Part shown: one piece after another, positions 16,649 through 26,818 of the stretch
Position numbering within the stretch: position 1 is the first letter of the stretch
Layout of the letters: each line of letters opens with the position of its first letter
NCBI GenBank assembly: GCA_902582315.1
Contig: CACHRP010000005.1
Coordinates: 62,001 to 126,000 of the forward strand
Length of the DNA: 64,000 bases
Reading direction: 5' to 3'
From: an uncultured Pelagibacteraceae bacterium
GTDB lineage: Bacteria > Pseudomonadota > Alphaproteobacteria > Pelagibacterales > Pelagibacteraceae
The notes under the pieces: model-generated
What the model was told of the DNA's origin: nothing
Databases searched by the model: none
The model's input: the letters and a program-made list of their open reading frames with translations, nothing else
Program-made: the position numbers and the translations under genes

Positions 16649-17191
16649 ATGAAAACCAAATACTTTTTATTAATATTTTCACTAATTTCTTTGCTAATTT
16701 TATCTGCGTGTAAAAATCCTTTTAGGTATACAGACGCACGAGAAATTCCAGTTGATGGTAGAGAGAGGGTAAAGAAAAATATTGAAGAGGGAAGAGGTAT
16801 TACTATTTTTTCAGATAAACCAAAGGGTGGAGTTTTCGACTTTGCTTCTTCCAACGAATTATGGAGAGCTTCTATTGAAGTATTAGATTTTGTGAGTTTT
16901 ACAAACGCAAGTTATTCTGGGGGAATTCTTATAACTGATTGGTTTTCTGGAAATACCGAGTCAAATGAAAACAACCAAAGAGAAATAAAAATAACTGTTA
17001 GATTTTTGAGCAATGAAATTAGAGCCGATGGTATCCAAGTTGTTATTCACGAAAAAGTTTGTTCTGACAAAACTAAATTAGACTGCAAAATAAATAAAAT
17101 AAAATCTAGTATTGGAAATGATGTGAAATTAGCAATTTTAAAAAAAGCAGCCCTCTTAAAAAAAGAGTCAGAGAAGAAAACAAAAAAATAG
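16649..17191 (+). CDS. DUF3576-type lipoprotein
   Basis: A 180-residue lipoprotein: MKTKYFLLIFSLISLLILSAC is a lipoprotein signal with lipobox LSAC and Cys21. The mature part has NELWRASIEVLDFVSFTNASY, GGILITDWFSG and ITVRFLSNEIRADGIQV, matching the DUF3576 family that typically precedes leuS in alphaproteobacteria. Function is unknown; with leuS and lptE downstream it forms an apparent DUF3576-leuS-lptE-holA unit in which an outer-membrane location would suit. Confidence 0.85.
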   Translation: MKTKYFLLIFSLISLLILSACKNPFRYTDAREIPVDGRERVKKNIEEGRGITIFSDKPKGGVFDFASSNELWRASIEVLDFVSFTNASYSGGILITDWFSGNTESNENNQREIKITVRFLSNEIRADGIQVVIHEKVCSDKTKLDCKINKIKSSIGNDVKLAILKKAALLKKESEKKTKK

Positions 17192-17216
17192 TTAACTCAA
17201 TTCATCTTTGAAACTT

Positions 17217-19772
17217 ATGGAGAGATATAATTTTAAAAAAACAGAAAAAAAATGGCAGGATTTTTGGGTAAAGAATAAGACCTTTAAATCAAAAATGGAT
17301 CCAAATCAAAAAAAATTTTATTGTCTTGAAATGTTTCCATATCCATCTGGAAAAATTCACATGGGACATGTAAGAAATTATACTATAGGTGACGTATTAT
17401 CCAGATATAAAGCAATGAATGGTTTTAATGTGCTTCACCCTATGGGTTGGGACTCGTTCGGAATGCCTGCAGAAAATGCTGCAAGAGAAAATGATTTACA
17501 CCCAAAAGAATGGACAGAAAAAAATATATCAGTTATGAAAACCCAGTTAAAAAGTCTTGGACTTTCAATTGATTGGGATAGAGAAATTTCTACATGTGAT
17601 GAGGAGTATTACAAACACCAACAACTTTTTTTTATAGAAATGTATGAAAAAGGCTTAATCTATAGAAAAGAAAATTATGTAAATTGGGATCCTGTAGATC
17701 AAACCGTATTAGCAAATGAGCAGGTAATTGATGGTAAGGGATGGAGATCAGGTGCTATTGTAGAAAGAAAAAAACTTAATCAATGGTTTTTCAATATTTC
17801 AAAATTTTCTGAAACTCTTTTAGAAAATTTAAATGATTTAGACAATTGGCCTAAAAAAGTCAAAATTATGCAAGCTAATTGGATTGGAAAATCATTTGGC
17901 TGCGAAATCAATTTTAAAATAGATGGAGATTTCCCTGTTAATAAAATTAAATGTTTTACAACACGTCCTGATACTTTATTTGGTTTTTCGTTTTTAGCTG
18001 TATCCGTTGATCATCCAATATCAAAGTTTTATGAAAAAGATCCAAATTTTAAAAAATTTAAACTTGCGTGTTCGAAAACAGGTACGACTGAAGAGTCTAT
18101 AGCCCAAGGAGAAAAAATTGGATTTAAAACTAATTTGTTTGCAACTAATCCTCTAAACGAAAGTGAAAGAGTTCCAGTTTATTTTGCAAATTTTGTTTTA
18201 ATGGATTACGGTTTTGGGGCGGTATTTGGATGTCCGGGTCATGATCAAAGAGACATGGATTTCGCAATTAAATATAATTTACCCATTAAAACTGTTGTAA
18301 AACCTATTGAGGAGAATGATAACTTTAAAGTGAAAAACGAGGCATATACTGGTTCAGGTATAATTATTAATTCAAAATTTTTGAATGGTTTAAAAGTTCC
18401 TGAAGAGTCGATTATTGAAACAATAAAAGTTGTGGAGGAGAAAAAAATTGGAAAAAAAACTATAAATTTTAGATTAAAAGACTGGGGTGTTTCACGTCAA
18501 AGATATTGGGGATGTCCTATACCAATGGCCTATGACAAAGAAGGAAAAGTTTATCCAATTCCAAAAGAAAATCTTCCAATAAAATTACCTGAAAAAATTA
18601 ATTTAAAAGCAAAAGGAAATCCACTTGATCATGAGAGTGAGTGGAGAAAGATTAAAATTAATGGAATTGATTGTCTTAAAGAGACTGATACACTTGACAC
18701 ATTTGTGGACTCATCATGGTATTTTTTAAGATTTTGTTCGCCAACAGATAAAAAATACGGTTTTGATTACGATGCTGTAAAATACTGGATGCCTGTTGAC
18801 CAATATATTGGAGGTGTCGAACACGCTATTTTACATTTACTTTATTCAAGATTTTTTATGCAGGCTATAACTTATAAAAACGAAAATTTTTCACTCAAAG
18901 AACCTTTCGAAAGTCTTTTCACGCAAGGAATGGTATGCCATGAGACTTATAAAGATAATAACAATAATTGGCTAAGTCCAGATGAAATTGACACAAAAGA
19001 TGGAAAAAATTATTTTGTCAAAAGTAATCCAAATAAAAAAGTAATCGTGGGTCCACCTGAATCTATGTCCAAATCAAAAAAAAATACTATAGATCCGGCT
19101 AAAATGATTGAAAATTATGGTGCCGATGCAGTAAGATTATTTATTTTGTCAGATAGCCCCCCTGAAAAGGATGTTCAATGGTCAGAACAAGGGATGTTAG
19201 CATCTTTTAAATTTATACAAAAATTTTGGATGATTAACAGTCAAATTAAAGAAAAAATTCAAAATTCTACAACTGATAGTAATGAAGAAGAAGATATAAA
19301 GCTAGCAAAATTTACAAATCAACTTATTGATAAAATGAATAATAATCTAGAAAAATTCAATTACAATGTAATCATTGCAAATATGCATGAGACATACAAT
19401 TTTTTAATCAAGATTATTGATAAAAAAATTAATAAAAAAGCTTTAATCGAAAACTACAAAAAAATTCTAATAATTATGTCTCCTATTATACCGCATATCA
19501 TAAATGAATGTTTTGAAGTAAATAAATTTGATATTAATCAAAATTGGCCTTCTATAGATAAAAGTCAGCTGGTAGAGGAAATCTCTAATATTGTGGTTCA
19601 AATTGGCGGAAAAAAGAAGGGTGTAATTAAAGCTAAAATAGACTCTGATGAAAAAACTATTATGGAACTTATCTCAAAAGCAGATAAAATAAATAAATAT
19701 TTGATTAACAAAGATATAAATAAAATATTTTTTGTTAAAAATAGATTAATAAATATTGTACTAAATGATTAA
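17217..19772 (+). CDS. leuS: Leucyl-tRNA synthetase
   Basis: Class I synthetase charging tRNA-Leu. I use the ATG at 17217 (851 residues, [17 protein letters not shown]), which fits the family N-terminus, rather than a TTG nine bases upstream. HMGH (HIGH motif) is at 48-51 and MSKSK (KMSKS) near 616-620. The CP1 editing domain carries [20 protein letters not shown], and the C-terminal anticodon-binding part ends [15 protein letters not shown]. The 3' end overlaps lptE by eight bases. Confidence 0.98.
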   Translation: MERYNFKKTEKKWQDFWVKNKTFKSKMDPNQKKFYCLEMFPYPSGKIHMGHVRNYTIGDVLSRYKAMNGFNVLHPMGWDSFGMPAENAARENDLHPKEWTEKNISVMKTQLKSLGLSIDWDREISTCDEEYYKHQQLFFIEMYEKGLIYRKENYVNWDPVDQTVLANEQVIDGKGWRSGAIVERKKLNQWFFNISKFSETLLENLNDLDNWPKKVKIMQANWIGKSFGCEINFKIDGDFPVNKIKCFTTRPDTLFGFSFLAVSVDHPISKFYEKDPNFKKFKLACSKTGTTEESIAQGEKIGFKTNLFATNPLNESERVPVYFANFVLMDYGFGAVFGCPGHDQRDMDFAIKYNLPIKTVVKPIEENDNFKVKNEAYTGSGIIINSKFLNGLKVPEESIIETIKVVEEKKIGKKTINFRLKDWGVSRQRYWGCPIPMAYDKEGKVYPIPKENLPIKLPEKINLKAKGNPLDHESEWRKIKINGIDCLKETDTLDTFVDSSWYFLRFCSPTDKKYGFDYDAVKYWMPVDQYIGGVEHAILHLLYSRFFMQAITYKNENFSLKEPFESLFTQGMVCHETYKDNNNNWLSPDEIDTKDGKNYFVKSNPNKKVIVGPPESMSKSKKNTIDPAKMIENYGADAVRLFILSDSPPEKDVQWSEQGMLASFKFIQKFWMINSQIKEKIQNSTTDSNEEEDIKLAKFTNQLIDKMNNNLEKFNYNVIIANMHETYNFLIKIIDKKINKKALIENYKKILIIMSPIIPHIINECFEVNKFDINQNWPSIDKSQLVEEISNIVVQIGGKKKGVIKAKIDSDEKTIMELISKADKINKYLINKDINKIFFVKNRLINIVLND

Positions 19773-20226
19773 AAAATTAAGTCTTTTATGTTTCCTAATT
19801 ATATTTATAAATAACTGTGGTTTCACACCTATTTATTCAAATAAAGATAAAAATTTTGTTATTAATAAAATTGACCTTGTTGGAGACATTGAAGTGAATA
19901 AAATATTATCCAGCAGGTTAAACATTTATAAAAATAATACAGATGCTAAAAGATTTTTTGATATAGTTATTAGTTCTAAATCTACAAAAGCAACCTTAAC
20001 AAAAGATAAAAAGGGTAACCCTGCTCAATTTTCACAAAGCGTTTCTGTAAATTTAATAATTACCGATATTATTAACAATACTGAGATTCAACAAAATTTC
20101 ACCGAAAACAGTACATACGATAGTAGTGATAATAAATTTGATTTAAAAAAATATGAAAATAATTTAATTAAAAATATGTCAGAAAAAATATACTCAGATT
20201 TAATTTTATTTATACAAACAAAATAA
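19765..20226 (+). CDS. lptE: LPS-assembly lipoprotein LptE
   Basis: Outer-membrane lipoprotein partner of the LptD translocon. The 153 residues begin with a lipoprotein signal ([25 protein letters not shown]; lipobox INNC, Cys18) and the CGFTPIY sequence characteristic of alphaproteobacterial LptE. The body has the expected short mixed alpha/beta pattern. Position between leuS and holA is the classical lptE location across proteobacteria, which carries much of the assignment since the family is poorly conserved. Confidence 0.9.
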   Translation: MIKKLSLLCFLIIFINNCGFTPIYSNKDKNFVINKIDLVGDIEVNKILSSRLNIYKNNTDAKRFFDIVISSKSTKATLTKDKKGNPAQFSQSVSVNLIITDIINNTEIQQNFTENSTYDSSDNKFDLKKYENNLIKNMSEKIYSDLILFIQTK

Positions 20227-20229
20227 ATT

Positions 20230-21222
20230 GTGATTTTAAAACCTTATCAGCTATCAAATTTAAAAGAAGATAAATTCAGCTTTTTTTTACTTTATGGTCA
20301 AAACGAAGGTCAAAAAAGTGATGCAATACATCAAATTCTTAAATCTGAAAATAATGAAAACGTTTACAGATATGACGAAGATGAATTATTAAATAATTAT
20401 GCTAATTTTGTTTCAGAAATATCCAATAAGTCCTTTTTTGAGAACAAAAAAATTGTTGTTATTTCGAGGGTCACTGAGAAAATATTAACTTTATTCAAAG
20501 ATGTAGAGAAAAGAAAAATTGAAGATATTAAAATAATTATAAATTCTAAACAATTAGATAAAAAATCAAAACTAAGGTTATATTTTGAAAAAGAGAAAAA
20601 CTTAGTTTGTATTGCTTTTTATAATGATGACAATACTACACTTGTTAATATTGCTGGAAAGTTTTTTGCTAAAAATAAAATACTAATTTCCAGAGAAATG
20701 TTAAATCTTTTAGTAGAAAGATGTAGAGGTGATAGAATTAATTTAAATAATGAACTTTCTAAAATAGAAAGTTTCATGATAGGAAAAAATAAAATTTCTA
20801 CTGATGAAATTCTTAATTTAACCAATCTAGCTGAAAACTATAGTTTCTCTGAGCTAGCAGATTCTTGCCTTAGTAATAACAGAAAGAAAACTTTGTTAAT
20901 TATTAATGAAAACAATTTTTCGTCAGAAGACTGTGTTGCAATCATTAGAATTTTTTTAAGTAAAGCAAAGAGAATATTTGCTTTAAAAACAATGGAAAAG
21001 GAAAATAAAAACATAGATGAATGCATAACAAGCTACAGACCTCCAATATTCTGGAAGGATAAAGAGGTTGTGAGACAACAAGTCAAATACTGGAGCTTAG
21101 AGAGTATTCAAAAGCTAATTTTTTCATTTAACGATTTAGAGCTTTTAATCAAAAAAAACACATCAATCTCTGTAAATTTATTAAATAATTTTATATTAGA
21201 TCAAGTAAGAATTAATAATTAG
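20230..21222 (+). CDS. holA: DNA polymerase III delta subunit
   Basis: Clamp-loader subunit that opens the beta clamp. At 330 residues with FFLLYGQNEGQKSDAIHQI (near 19-37; the nucleotide-binding-like segment), SFFENKKIVVISRV, VERCRGDRINLNNELSKIESF and SFSELADSCLSNN, all typical of HolA. The start is GTG at 20230, three bases after the lptE stop; no ATG fits better. The 3' end overlaps the convergent parB by 11 bases. Confidence 0.92.
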   Translation: MILKPYQLSNLKEDKFSFFLLYGQNEGQKSDAIHQILKSENNENVYRYDEDELLNNYANFVSEISNKSFFENKKIVVISRVTEKILTLFKDVEKRKIEDIKIIINSKQLDKKSKLRLYFEKEKNLVCIAFYNDDNTTLVNIAGKFFAKNKILISREMLNLLVERCRGDRINLNNELSKIESFMIGKNKISTDEILNLTNLAENYSFSELADSCLSNNRKKTLLIINENNFSSEDCVAIIRIFLSKAKRIFALKTMEKENKNIDECITSYRPPIFWKDKEVVRQQVKYWSLESIQKLIFSFNDLELLIKKNTSISVNLLNNFILDQVRINN

Positions 21223-22057
21223 CTTTTATAATATATATCAATTTATTGAGCTGGTCTAAATCTTTGTAATTAAAAGATATAGAACCAGAATTATTTTTTT
21301 TATTTTTTATAGAAACTCTTATACCTAATTTATTAATTAATACATTTTCAAGCTCTCTTAAATTTGAGTCTTTGGAAATTAATCTTATTTTTTTTGGTTT
21401 TTTGAATAAATTAACTAAATTTTCTGCCTGTCTTACCGATAATTTTTTTTCAACAATTTTTTTTGCTAAAAGACTTGCATTCTCCAGTCCAACTAATACT
21501 TTAGCGTGTCCTTGGGTAATTTTTCCTATTTCAATTAAATTAATTACTTCCTTTGGCAATGACAATAATCTTAAACAATTTGCAATATGTGCTCTACTCT
21601 TTCCAATAAATTTTCCAACTTTTTCTTGATCATATCCAAAATCGTCCATTAACCTTTTGTATCCAGCTGCCTCTTCTATGGGATTTAGGTCGCTTCTTTG
21701 GACGTTTTCAACAATTGCAAATTCTAAAGCTTTTATATCATCAGCCTCAATAACTACAGCAGGTATCTCGTTTAATCCTGCATTTTGAGAAGCTAACCAT
21801 CTTCTTTCACCAGCAACAATTTCATATTTGCCAACAAATTCTTTTGACTTCCTAACTATTATTGGTTGGACCACACCTCTCTCCCTTATAGAATTGCTTA
21901 ATTCCTCTAGACCTTCCTTACTAAATATTTTTCTAGGCTGAAATTTTCCTCTTACAATTTCACTTATAGAAATTTTATTTTTAACCGAAGAACTTTTTGT
22001 ATCACCAATTAGTGAGGATAGACCTCTTCCCAGACCCTTTTTTTTTAAAATACTCAA
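21212..22057 (-). CDS. parB: Chromosome-partitioning protein ParB
   Basis: CTP-dependent DNA clamp that loads at parS and spreads to form the partition complex. A 281-residue chromosomal ParB: N-terminal GLGRGLSSLIGD (the ParA-interacting segment), CTP-binding part with VVQPIIVRK and IVAGERRWLASQNAG, helix-turn-helix region with YDQEKVGKFIGKSRAHIANCLRLL, C-terminal dimerisation region. It is directly downstream of parA (four-base overlap), and its target parS lies 1.4 kb away inside rsmG. Confidence 0.97.
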   Translation of the reverse strand: MSILKKKGLGRGLSSLIGDTKSSSVKNKISISEIVRGKFQPRKIFSKEGLEELSNSIRERGVVQPIIVRKSKEFVGKYEIVAGERRWLASQNAGLNEIPAVVIEADDIKALEFAIVENVQRSDLNPIEEAAGYKRLMDDFGYDQEKVGKFIGKSRAHIANCLRLLSLPKEVINLIEIGKITQGHAKVLVGLENASLLAKKIVEKKLSVRQAENLVNLFKKPKKIRLISKDSNLRELENVLINKLGIRVSIKNKKNNSGSISFNYKDLDQLNKLIYIIKANY

Positions 22058-22854
22058 GCGGCACTCTCCATTATTTTTTCTTGACTCAAAAATTCCTCTG
22101 TTAAATTCAAGTACGATTTGCTACCCGGACAAGACTTGTCATATATCAAGACAGGTATTCCATGGGAAGGCGCTTCGGACAGTCTTACATTTCTTGGTAT
22201 TACGGTATTATAAACTTTGTCTTTAAAATAATCCCTTGCTTCTTTTTCAACTTGACTAGAAAGTTTATTTCTTTTGTCATACATTGTGAGAATTATACCT
22301 CTTATAGTCAGTTCTGAATTTAGGTTATCCTTTACTCTTTCAATAGTTTTGACTAGTTGAGTTAATCCCTCCAAAGCAAAAAATTCAGTTTGCAGAGGAA
22401 CAATTAAAGAATTTGAAGCAACAAGCGCCATGACCGTTAATAAGCTTAGTGATGGTGGGCAATCAATAAATACATGGGTATAATTTGGGCTATTTTCTCT
22501 TAAAAATAGGGATAATTTGTCTCTTAAAATAAAGGCTCTACCATTATCCCCTGCCGTTTCTACTTCTAGACCCGATAAATCAACGTTAGAAGTTATAATA
22601 TCTAAATTGTCGATTTGAGTAGTTTGTATAATATTAGAAATGGACTCTGAACCATTTAGAGCGTTATAAATATTCTTCTGAGATCCATCAATGTTGGAAT
22701 GCCCTAATCCAGTTGTGGCATTTCCTTGGGGATCAAGATCTATAACCAGTATTTTTTTATCAAGATTTGCTAATCCTGCGGCCAAATTAATCACAGTAGT
22801 TGTTTTTCCAACACCTCCTTTTTGATTGATAACCGAAATTATTTTTGTTTTCAT
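22054..22854 (-). CDS. parA: Chromosome-partitioning ATPase ParA
   Basis: Deviant Walker-type ATPase that moves ParB-parS complexes. The 266 residues include Walker A QKGGVGKTTTVINLAAGLA (11-29, with the signature lysine at the start of KGGVGKT), DLDPQGNATTGLG, Walker B-like VFIDCPPSLSLLTVMAL and YDKRNKLSSQVEKEAR. It overlaps rsmG upstream and parB downstream by four bases each: an mnmG-rsmG-parA-parB operon. Confidence 0.98.
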   Translation of the reverse strand: MKTKIISVINQKGGVGKTTTVINLAAGLANLDKKILVIDLDPQGNATTGLGHSNIDGSQKNIYNALNGSESISNIIQTTQIDNLDIITSNVDLSGLEVETAGDNGRAFILRDKLSLFLRENSPNYTHVFIDCPPSLSLLTVMALVASNSLIVPLQTEFFALEGLTQLVKTIERVKDNLNSELTIRGIILTMYDKRNKLSSQVEKEARDYFKDKVYNTVIPRNVRLSEAPSHGIPVLIYDKSCPGSKSYLNLTEEFLSQEKIMESAA

Positions 22855-23486
22855 TTTTTTTTTAAATTACAAATTTTTATTATTTTAGATTCTGAGCTTG
22901 TTAAGCTTATTTTTTCTTTATAGTCAAAGCTCCAATTTGTTAGAGCTTTATCTAAAATTTTTTTTCTATTTTTACCTAAAAAAAGTATTACGCTCTTAAA
23001 TTTTTTAAAATTTCTGTTTGCTAGATCCAGAACAATTGGCAAAGGTTTAAAGGCTCTAGCAATTATTAAATCTGTTTCTATATTTTTTTCTTTAAATATA
23101 TCTTTTTGGATAACCTCTGCGTTTAAATTTAATTTTTTTTTAACTGCAGAGAGAAATTGACATTTTCTAATACTCTTTTCATAAAGATGGAATTTCATAT
23201 CTGGTTTTTGAAACTTCATGATTATTGCTAGAACTATTCCTGGCAGGCCTGACCCAGATCCTATATCTGTACAAATTTTGTAATTTTCATTAATAAATTC
23301 AACTGTTTGCGCACAGTCTATAATGTGTCTTTGTCTTATATCTTTCTCTGTTGATTTGCTTATCAGATTAATTTTATTGTTTTCTTTTTTCAATAAATCA
23401 CAGTAGGCCTCAAACTGTGGAAATGTTTCACGTGAAACATTTAGAGGCTCTAGATTTTTATATTCTGAAATATTCGAATCAATCAA
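22851..23486 (-). CDS. rsmG: 16S rRNA (guanine527-N7)-methyltransferase RsmG
   Basis: SAM-dependent methyltransferase (GidB) modifying G527 of 16S rRNA. The 211 residues have NLISKSTEKDIRQRHIIDCAQ, the SAM motif CTDIGSGSGLPGIVLAI and LIIARAFKPLPIVLDL. The codons for NVSRETF near residues 17-23 form the perfect parS site, so this coding sequence doubles as a centromere. Start and end each overlap neighbours by four bases. Confidence 0.96.
   Translation of the reverse strand: MIDSNISEYKNLEPLNVSRETFPQFEAYCDLLKKENNKINLISKSTEKDIRQRHIIDCAQTVEFINENYKICTDIGSGSGLPGIVLAIIMKFQKPDMKFHLYEKSIRKCQFLSAVKKKLNLNAEVIQKDIFKEKNIETDLIIARAFKPLPIVLDLANRNFKKFKSVILFLGKNRKKILDKALTNWSFDYKEKISLTSSESKIIKICNLKKK
23424..23439. 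other. parS centromere site
   Basis: TGTTTCACGTGAAACA, the full 16-base consensus for bacterial chromosomal parS, inside the 5' part of rsmG. The palindrome extends three more bases each side (23421-23442, 22 bases in all). It lies 1.4 kb upstream of parB and about 9 kb from the probable origin, as expected for the ParABS centromere. I noticed no second copy in the window, though the scan was by eye. Confidence 0.95.
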
Positions 23487-25354
23487 GCTATATTCTTAAT
23501 AGACTTTCTTTTGACATGAGACAACAAAATATATACAGCAGCAGGAGTTATCCCATCTATTCTTAAAGCTTGACCCATCGTTTTTGGTCTTATTTTCTTA
23601 AATTTTGACTTAACTTCATTAGAAAGACCGCTTAAAATGTCATAATTTACACCTTCCGGAATTTTCAGATTTTCATCCTTTTTAAAAGCTAATATATCAG
23701 CTTTCTGCTTATTCAAATAACCCCTATAATGCGCTTTAATTTCTAGTTGTTCATCAATTTCCTTAGATTTAAATGGTATTTCAGGCCATATTTCTCTTAT
23801 TTTGCTCATTTTAACATCTTTTTGACTAAGTATTTGCTCTGCATTTCTTGATATTCCGTCCTTAGCAATATTTACACCAAATTTTTCTACTTTTGAGGGG
23901 GAAATATTCAAATTTGTCAAAATTTTTGTCATTTTTTCTAAACTATTGAACTTTTCAATGTATATTTTTAATCTTTGGTCAGTTATTAAACCTATATCGA
24001 TTCCTTTCTGGGTAAGCCGTAAATCAGCATTATCTGCTCTTAGCGATAATCTATACTCAGCCCTGGATGTAAACATTCTATAAGGTTCAGCAACACCCTT
24101 TGTGACAAGGTCATCGATCATTACACCAATGTAAGCTTCTGATCTATCCAAGATGAATGGTTCAGATTTTTTTATAGACTGAGCAGCGTTAATTCCTGCA
24201 ATAAGTCCCTGAGCAGCTGCCTCCTCGTATCCGGTTGTCCCATTTATCTGACCTGCAAGAAATAGATTCTTAATTTTTTTTGTCTCTAACGTTAAAAAGA
24301 GTTCCCTAGGATCTACATAATCATATTCGATTGCATACCCCGGCCTTAATATTTTAACATTCTCTAAACCTGTGATATTATTGCATATTTCAGCCTGTAT
24401 TTCAGCTGGAAGCGATGTTGATATACCATTTGGATAAACAGTTCTATCGTTAAGGCCCTCTGGTTCTAGAAAGATTTGATGTCTTTTTTTATCAGAAAAC
24501 TTAATCACTTTATCTTCTATTGAAGGACAATATCTTGGGCCTATACCTTTTATGTCACCTGAGTAGATTGCGCTAAGTTTTATATTCTTTGAAATAATAC
24601 TATGTACTTTTTCATTTGTGTAAGTCATTCTGCAAGATACTTGAGCGTTAGTAATTTTATCAGTTAGAAATGAGAAGAAATAGGGATCAACATCTGCATG
24701 CTGTTCCTCCAGATTTGCAAAGTTTATAGTGTCTCTATCCAATCTTGGAGGCGTACCAGTTTTTAGTCTACCGATACTAAAATTAAACTTTTCTAACTGT
24801 TCACTTAAACCTGTTGTCGGCTTTTCATTAAACCTACCTGCTGGTGTCTTATTTTCACCGATATGTATAAGACCGTTTAAAAATGTACCAGTAGTAAGTA
24901 TAAGCTTATTGCAAGAAATTTTTTTACCTGATTGTGTAATAATACCTTTTACAACATTTTTATAAAAAATAAATTCAATTACGGGGTCTGAAAAAACGCT
25001 TAAATTACAGTAGTTTAGCAATTTTCTTTGCATATATTTTTTGTATAATGATCTATCACTTTGTGTTCTTGGGCCTCTGACTGCTGGTCCTCTACTTCTG
25101 TTTAAAAGCCTAAACTGTATACCTGATTTATCAGCCACCTCTCCCATTACTCCATCTAAGGCGTCTATCTCCCTGACTAAATGTCCTTTGCCTAAACCAC
25201 CAATTGCAGGATTACAAGACATTTCACCTATAGTTTCAATTTTATGTGTGTACAAGGCAGTACTCACACCTAGCCTTGCAGATGCAGCAGCTGCTTCACA
25301 TCCTGCATGACCCCCACCAATTACCACCACATCAAAAAAAACATCTTTTGTCAT
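23483..25354 (-). CDS. mnmG: tRNA uridine 5-carboxymethylaminomethyl modification enzyme MnmG
   Basis: FAD enzyme (GidA) that with MnmE makes the cmnm5 modification at wobble uridine 34. The 623 residues are full length: VVVIGGGHAGCEAAAASAR (about 9-27), EMSCNPAIGGLGKGHLVREIDALDG, RGPAVRGPRTQ, GYEEAAAQGLIAGINAA and a C-terminal helical domain ending GITPAAVYILLSHVKRK. MnmE, its partner, is 24 bases upstream on the same strand. Confidence 0.98.
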   Translation of the reverse strand: MTKDVFFDVVVIGGGHAGCEAAAASARLGVSTALYTHKIETIGEMSCNPAIGGLGKGHLVREIDALDGVMGEVADKSGIQFRLLNRSRGPAVRGPRTQSDRSLYKKYMQRKLLNYCNLSVFSDPVIEFIFYKNVVKGIITQSGKKISCNKLILTTGTFLNGLIHIGENKTPAGRFNEKPTTGLSEQLEKFNFSIGRLKTGTPPRLDRDTINFANLEEQHADVDPYFFSFLTDKITNAQVSCRMTYTNEKVHSIISKNIKLSAIYSGDIKGIGPRYCPSIEDKVIKFSDKKRHQIFLEPEGLNDRTVYPNGISTSLPAEIQAEICNNITGLENVKILRPGYAIEYDYVDPRELFLTLETKKIKNLFLAGQINGTTGYEEAAAQGLIAGINAAQSIKKSEPFILDRSEAYIGVMIDDLVTKGVAEPYRMFTSRAEYRLSLRADNADLRLTQKGIDIGLITDQRLKIYIEKFNSLEKMTKILTNLNISPSKVEKFGVNIAKDGISRNAEQILSQKDVKMSKIREIWPEIPFKSKEIDEQLEIKAHYRGYLNKQKADILAFKKDENLKIPEGVNYDILSGLSNEVKSKFKKIRPKTMGQALRIDGITPAAVYILLSHVKRKSIKNIA

Positions 25355-25378
25355 ATTAAAAATATAGTTATTTTTTTA

Positions 25379-26707
25379 TTATTTGCCAATACAGAAGTCA
25401 TTGAAAATACTACCAAGTATTTCCTCGACATCAACTTTTCCAACCAACATACCGAGGTGTCTAGTAGCTAATCTGAGATCCTCAGCTGCTTTATCAAAAT
25501 CATTTTCACTTTCTTTTTTAAAGAAGTCGTCAAGATAAGAAGCGCATTGCATAAGTTGTTGTCTATGTCTTTCGCGAGTAATTGTTGTATCCTCTATGTT
25601 AACAAATTTAATTTTCAAATTTTTTTTAATTTGGGATATTAGCTGATCAATATTAATCTCATTTTTGACAGAAATAGATATAGGATTATATTGTTCCAAC
25701 TCTTCTGGTTTTTTTAAATCAAGATCTGATTTATTTACAACAAATATTGATTTTTTTAGATCCAAATCTTTAAAAAAATGACTAAAATCAACACTTTTTG
25801 GCTCGAAAACTAGTATATTTAAATCGGCATCCTGTGCTTTTTTTAAAGCTAACTTTATACCTTTTTTTTCTATTTCATCTTCAGATTTTCTAATTCCAGC
25901 TGTGTCAAACATCACAACCGGAAAGCCATCTATATTTAAATGTACCTCAATTACGTCTCTTGTGGTTCCAGCGATCTCTGAGACAATTGCTACCTCTCTG
26001 TTAGAAAAATAATTCAGCAGACTCGATTTACCAACGTTTGTGGGTCCTAAAATTGCAATTTTAAAACCTTCTCTTATTCTTTCACCCACTTTGCTATCAT
26101 TTAAAGTTTTTTTAATTTCTGACCTTACTACATCTATGTCTTTTTTAGTATTTTTCAAAATATCAATAGGTAAATCTTCATCAGGAAAGTCTATTTTTGC
26201 TTCGAAATTAGCTAAGTTTTTTAATAAAATTTCACGCCACGAATTAAACTTATAAGAATTTTTCCCGCTTATAATTTTTAACGCTTGCTTTCGTTGTATC
26301 TCTGTCTCGGAGGCAATAAGATCACCAATTCCCTCTGCTTTTAATAAATTTATTTTCTCGTTGTATAATGCTGTTTTAGTGAATTCTCCTGCTTCTGCGA
26401 GTCTACAATTTTCTATTTTAGAGAGATTATCTAAAATAGCTTGAATTACAGCTTTACTTCCATGAATATGAAATTCTGCCATATCTTCACCGGTGTAACT
26501 ATTTGGTCCTGGAAACCATATAATTATTCCCTCATCAATCAAATCATTTGATTTACAACTAAAAATCTTTCTTAATGTTGCAACTCTAGGAGTTGGCAAA
26601 ACCTTTTTGGTAAGAGTTAATATTACTTTCTCAGTTTCAGAACCTGATATTCTTATTACAGCAATTCCTGACAAACCAGCACCGGAAGATAAAGCATATA
26701 TGGTCAT
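25379..26707 (-). CDS. mnmE: tRNA modification GTPase MnmE
   Basis: GTPase partner of MnmG (TrmE). The N-terminal tetrahydrofolate-binding domain has SSGAGLSGIAVIRISG, and the inserted G domain GPTNVGKSSLLNYFSN (near 220-235), VSEIAGTTRDVIE and FDTAGIRKSEDEIEKKG. The C-terminal FCIGK motif with the catalytic cysteine is intact at the extreme end. At 442 residues the length is normal. It starts the mnmE-mnmG-rsmG-parA-parB run; the 111 bases upstream, before the glycosyltransferase gene, hold no other feature I can support. Confidence 0.98.
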   Translation of the reverse strand: MTIYALSSGAGLSGIAVIRISGSETEKVILTLTKKVLPTPRVATLRKIFSCKSNDLIDEGIIIWFPGPNSYTGEDMAEFHIHGSKAVIQAILDNLSKIENCRLAEAGEFTKTALYNEKINLLKAEGIGDLIASETEIQRKQALKIISGKNSYKFNSWREILLKNLANFEAKIDFPDEDLPIDILKNTKKDIDVVRSEIKKTLNDSKVGERIREGFKIAILGPTNVGKSSLLNYFSNREVAIVSEIAGTTRDVIEVHLNIDGFPVVMFDTAGIRKSEDEIEKKGIKLALKKAQDADLNILVFEPKSVDFSHFFKDLDLKKSIFVVNKSDLDLKKPEELEQYNPISISVKNEINIDQLISQIKKNLKIKFVNIEDTTITRERHRQQLMQCASYLDDFFKKESENDFDKAAEDLRLATRHLGMLVGKVDVEEILGSIFNDFCIGK

Positions 26708-26818
26708 AATATTAGATATTATATATTTATTTTTTGATGAATATAGTTAAATAAAATTCTGCGATTTTAGTTACTGTAATAATAGAAAAATGGAAATACT
26801 TGATTATTTAAAATAATT

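Noticed and set aside
17208-17216. TTG as leuS start
   Set aside because: The ATG at 17217 gives the usual MERYN-type leucyl-tRNA synthetase N-terminus.
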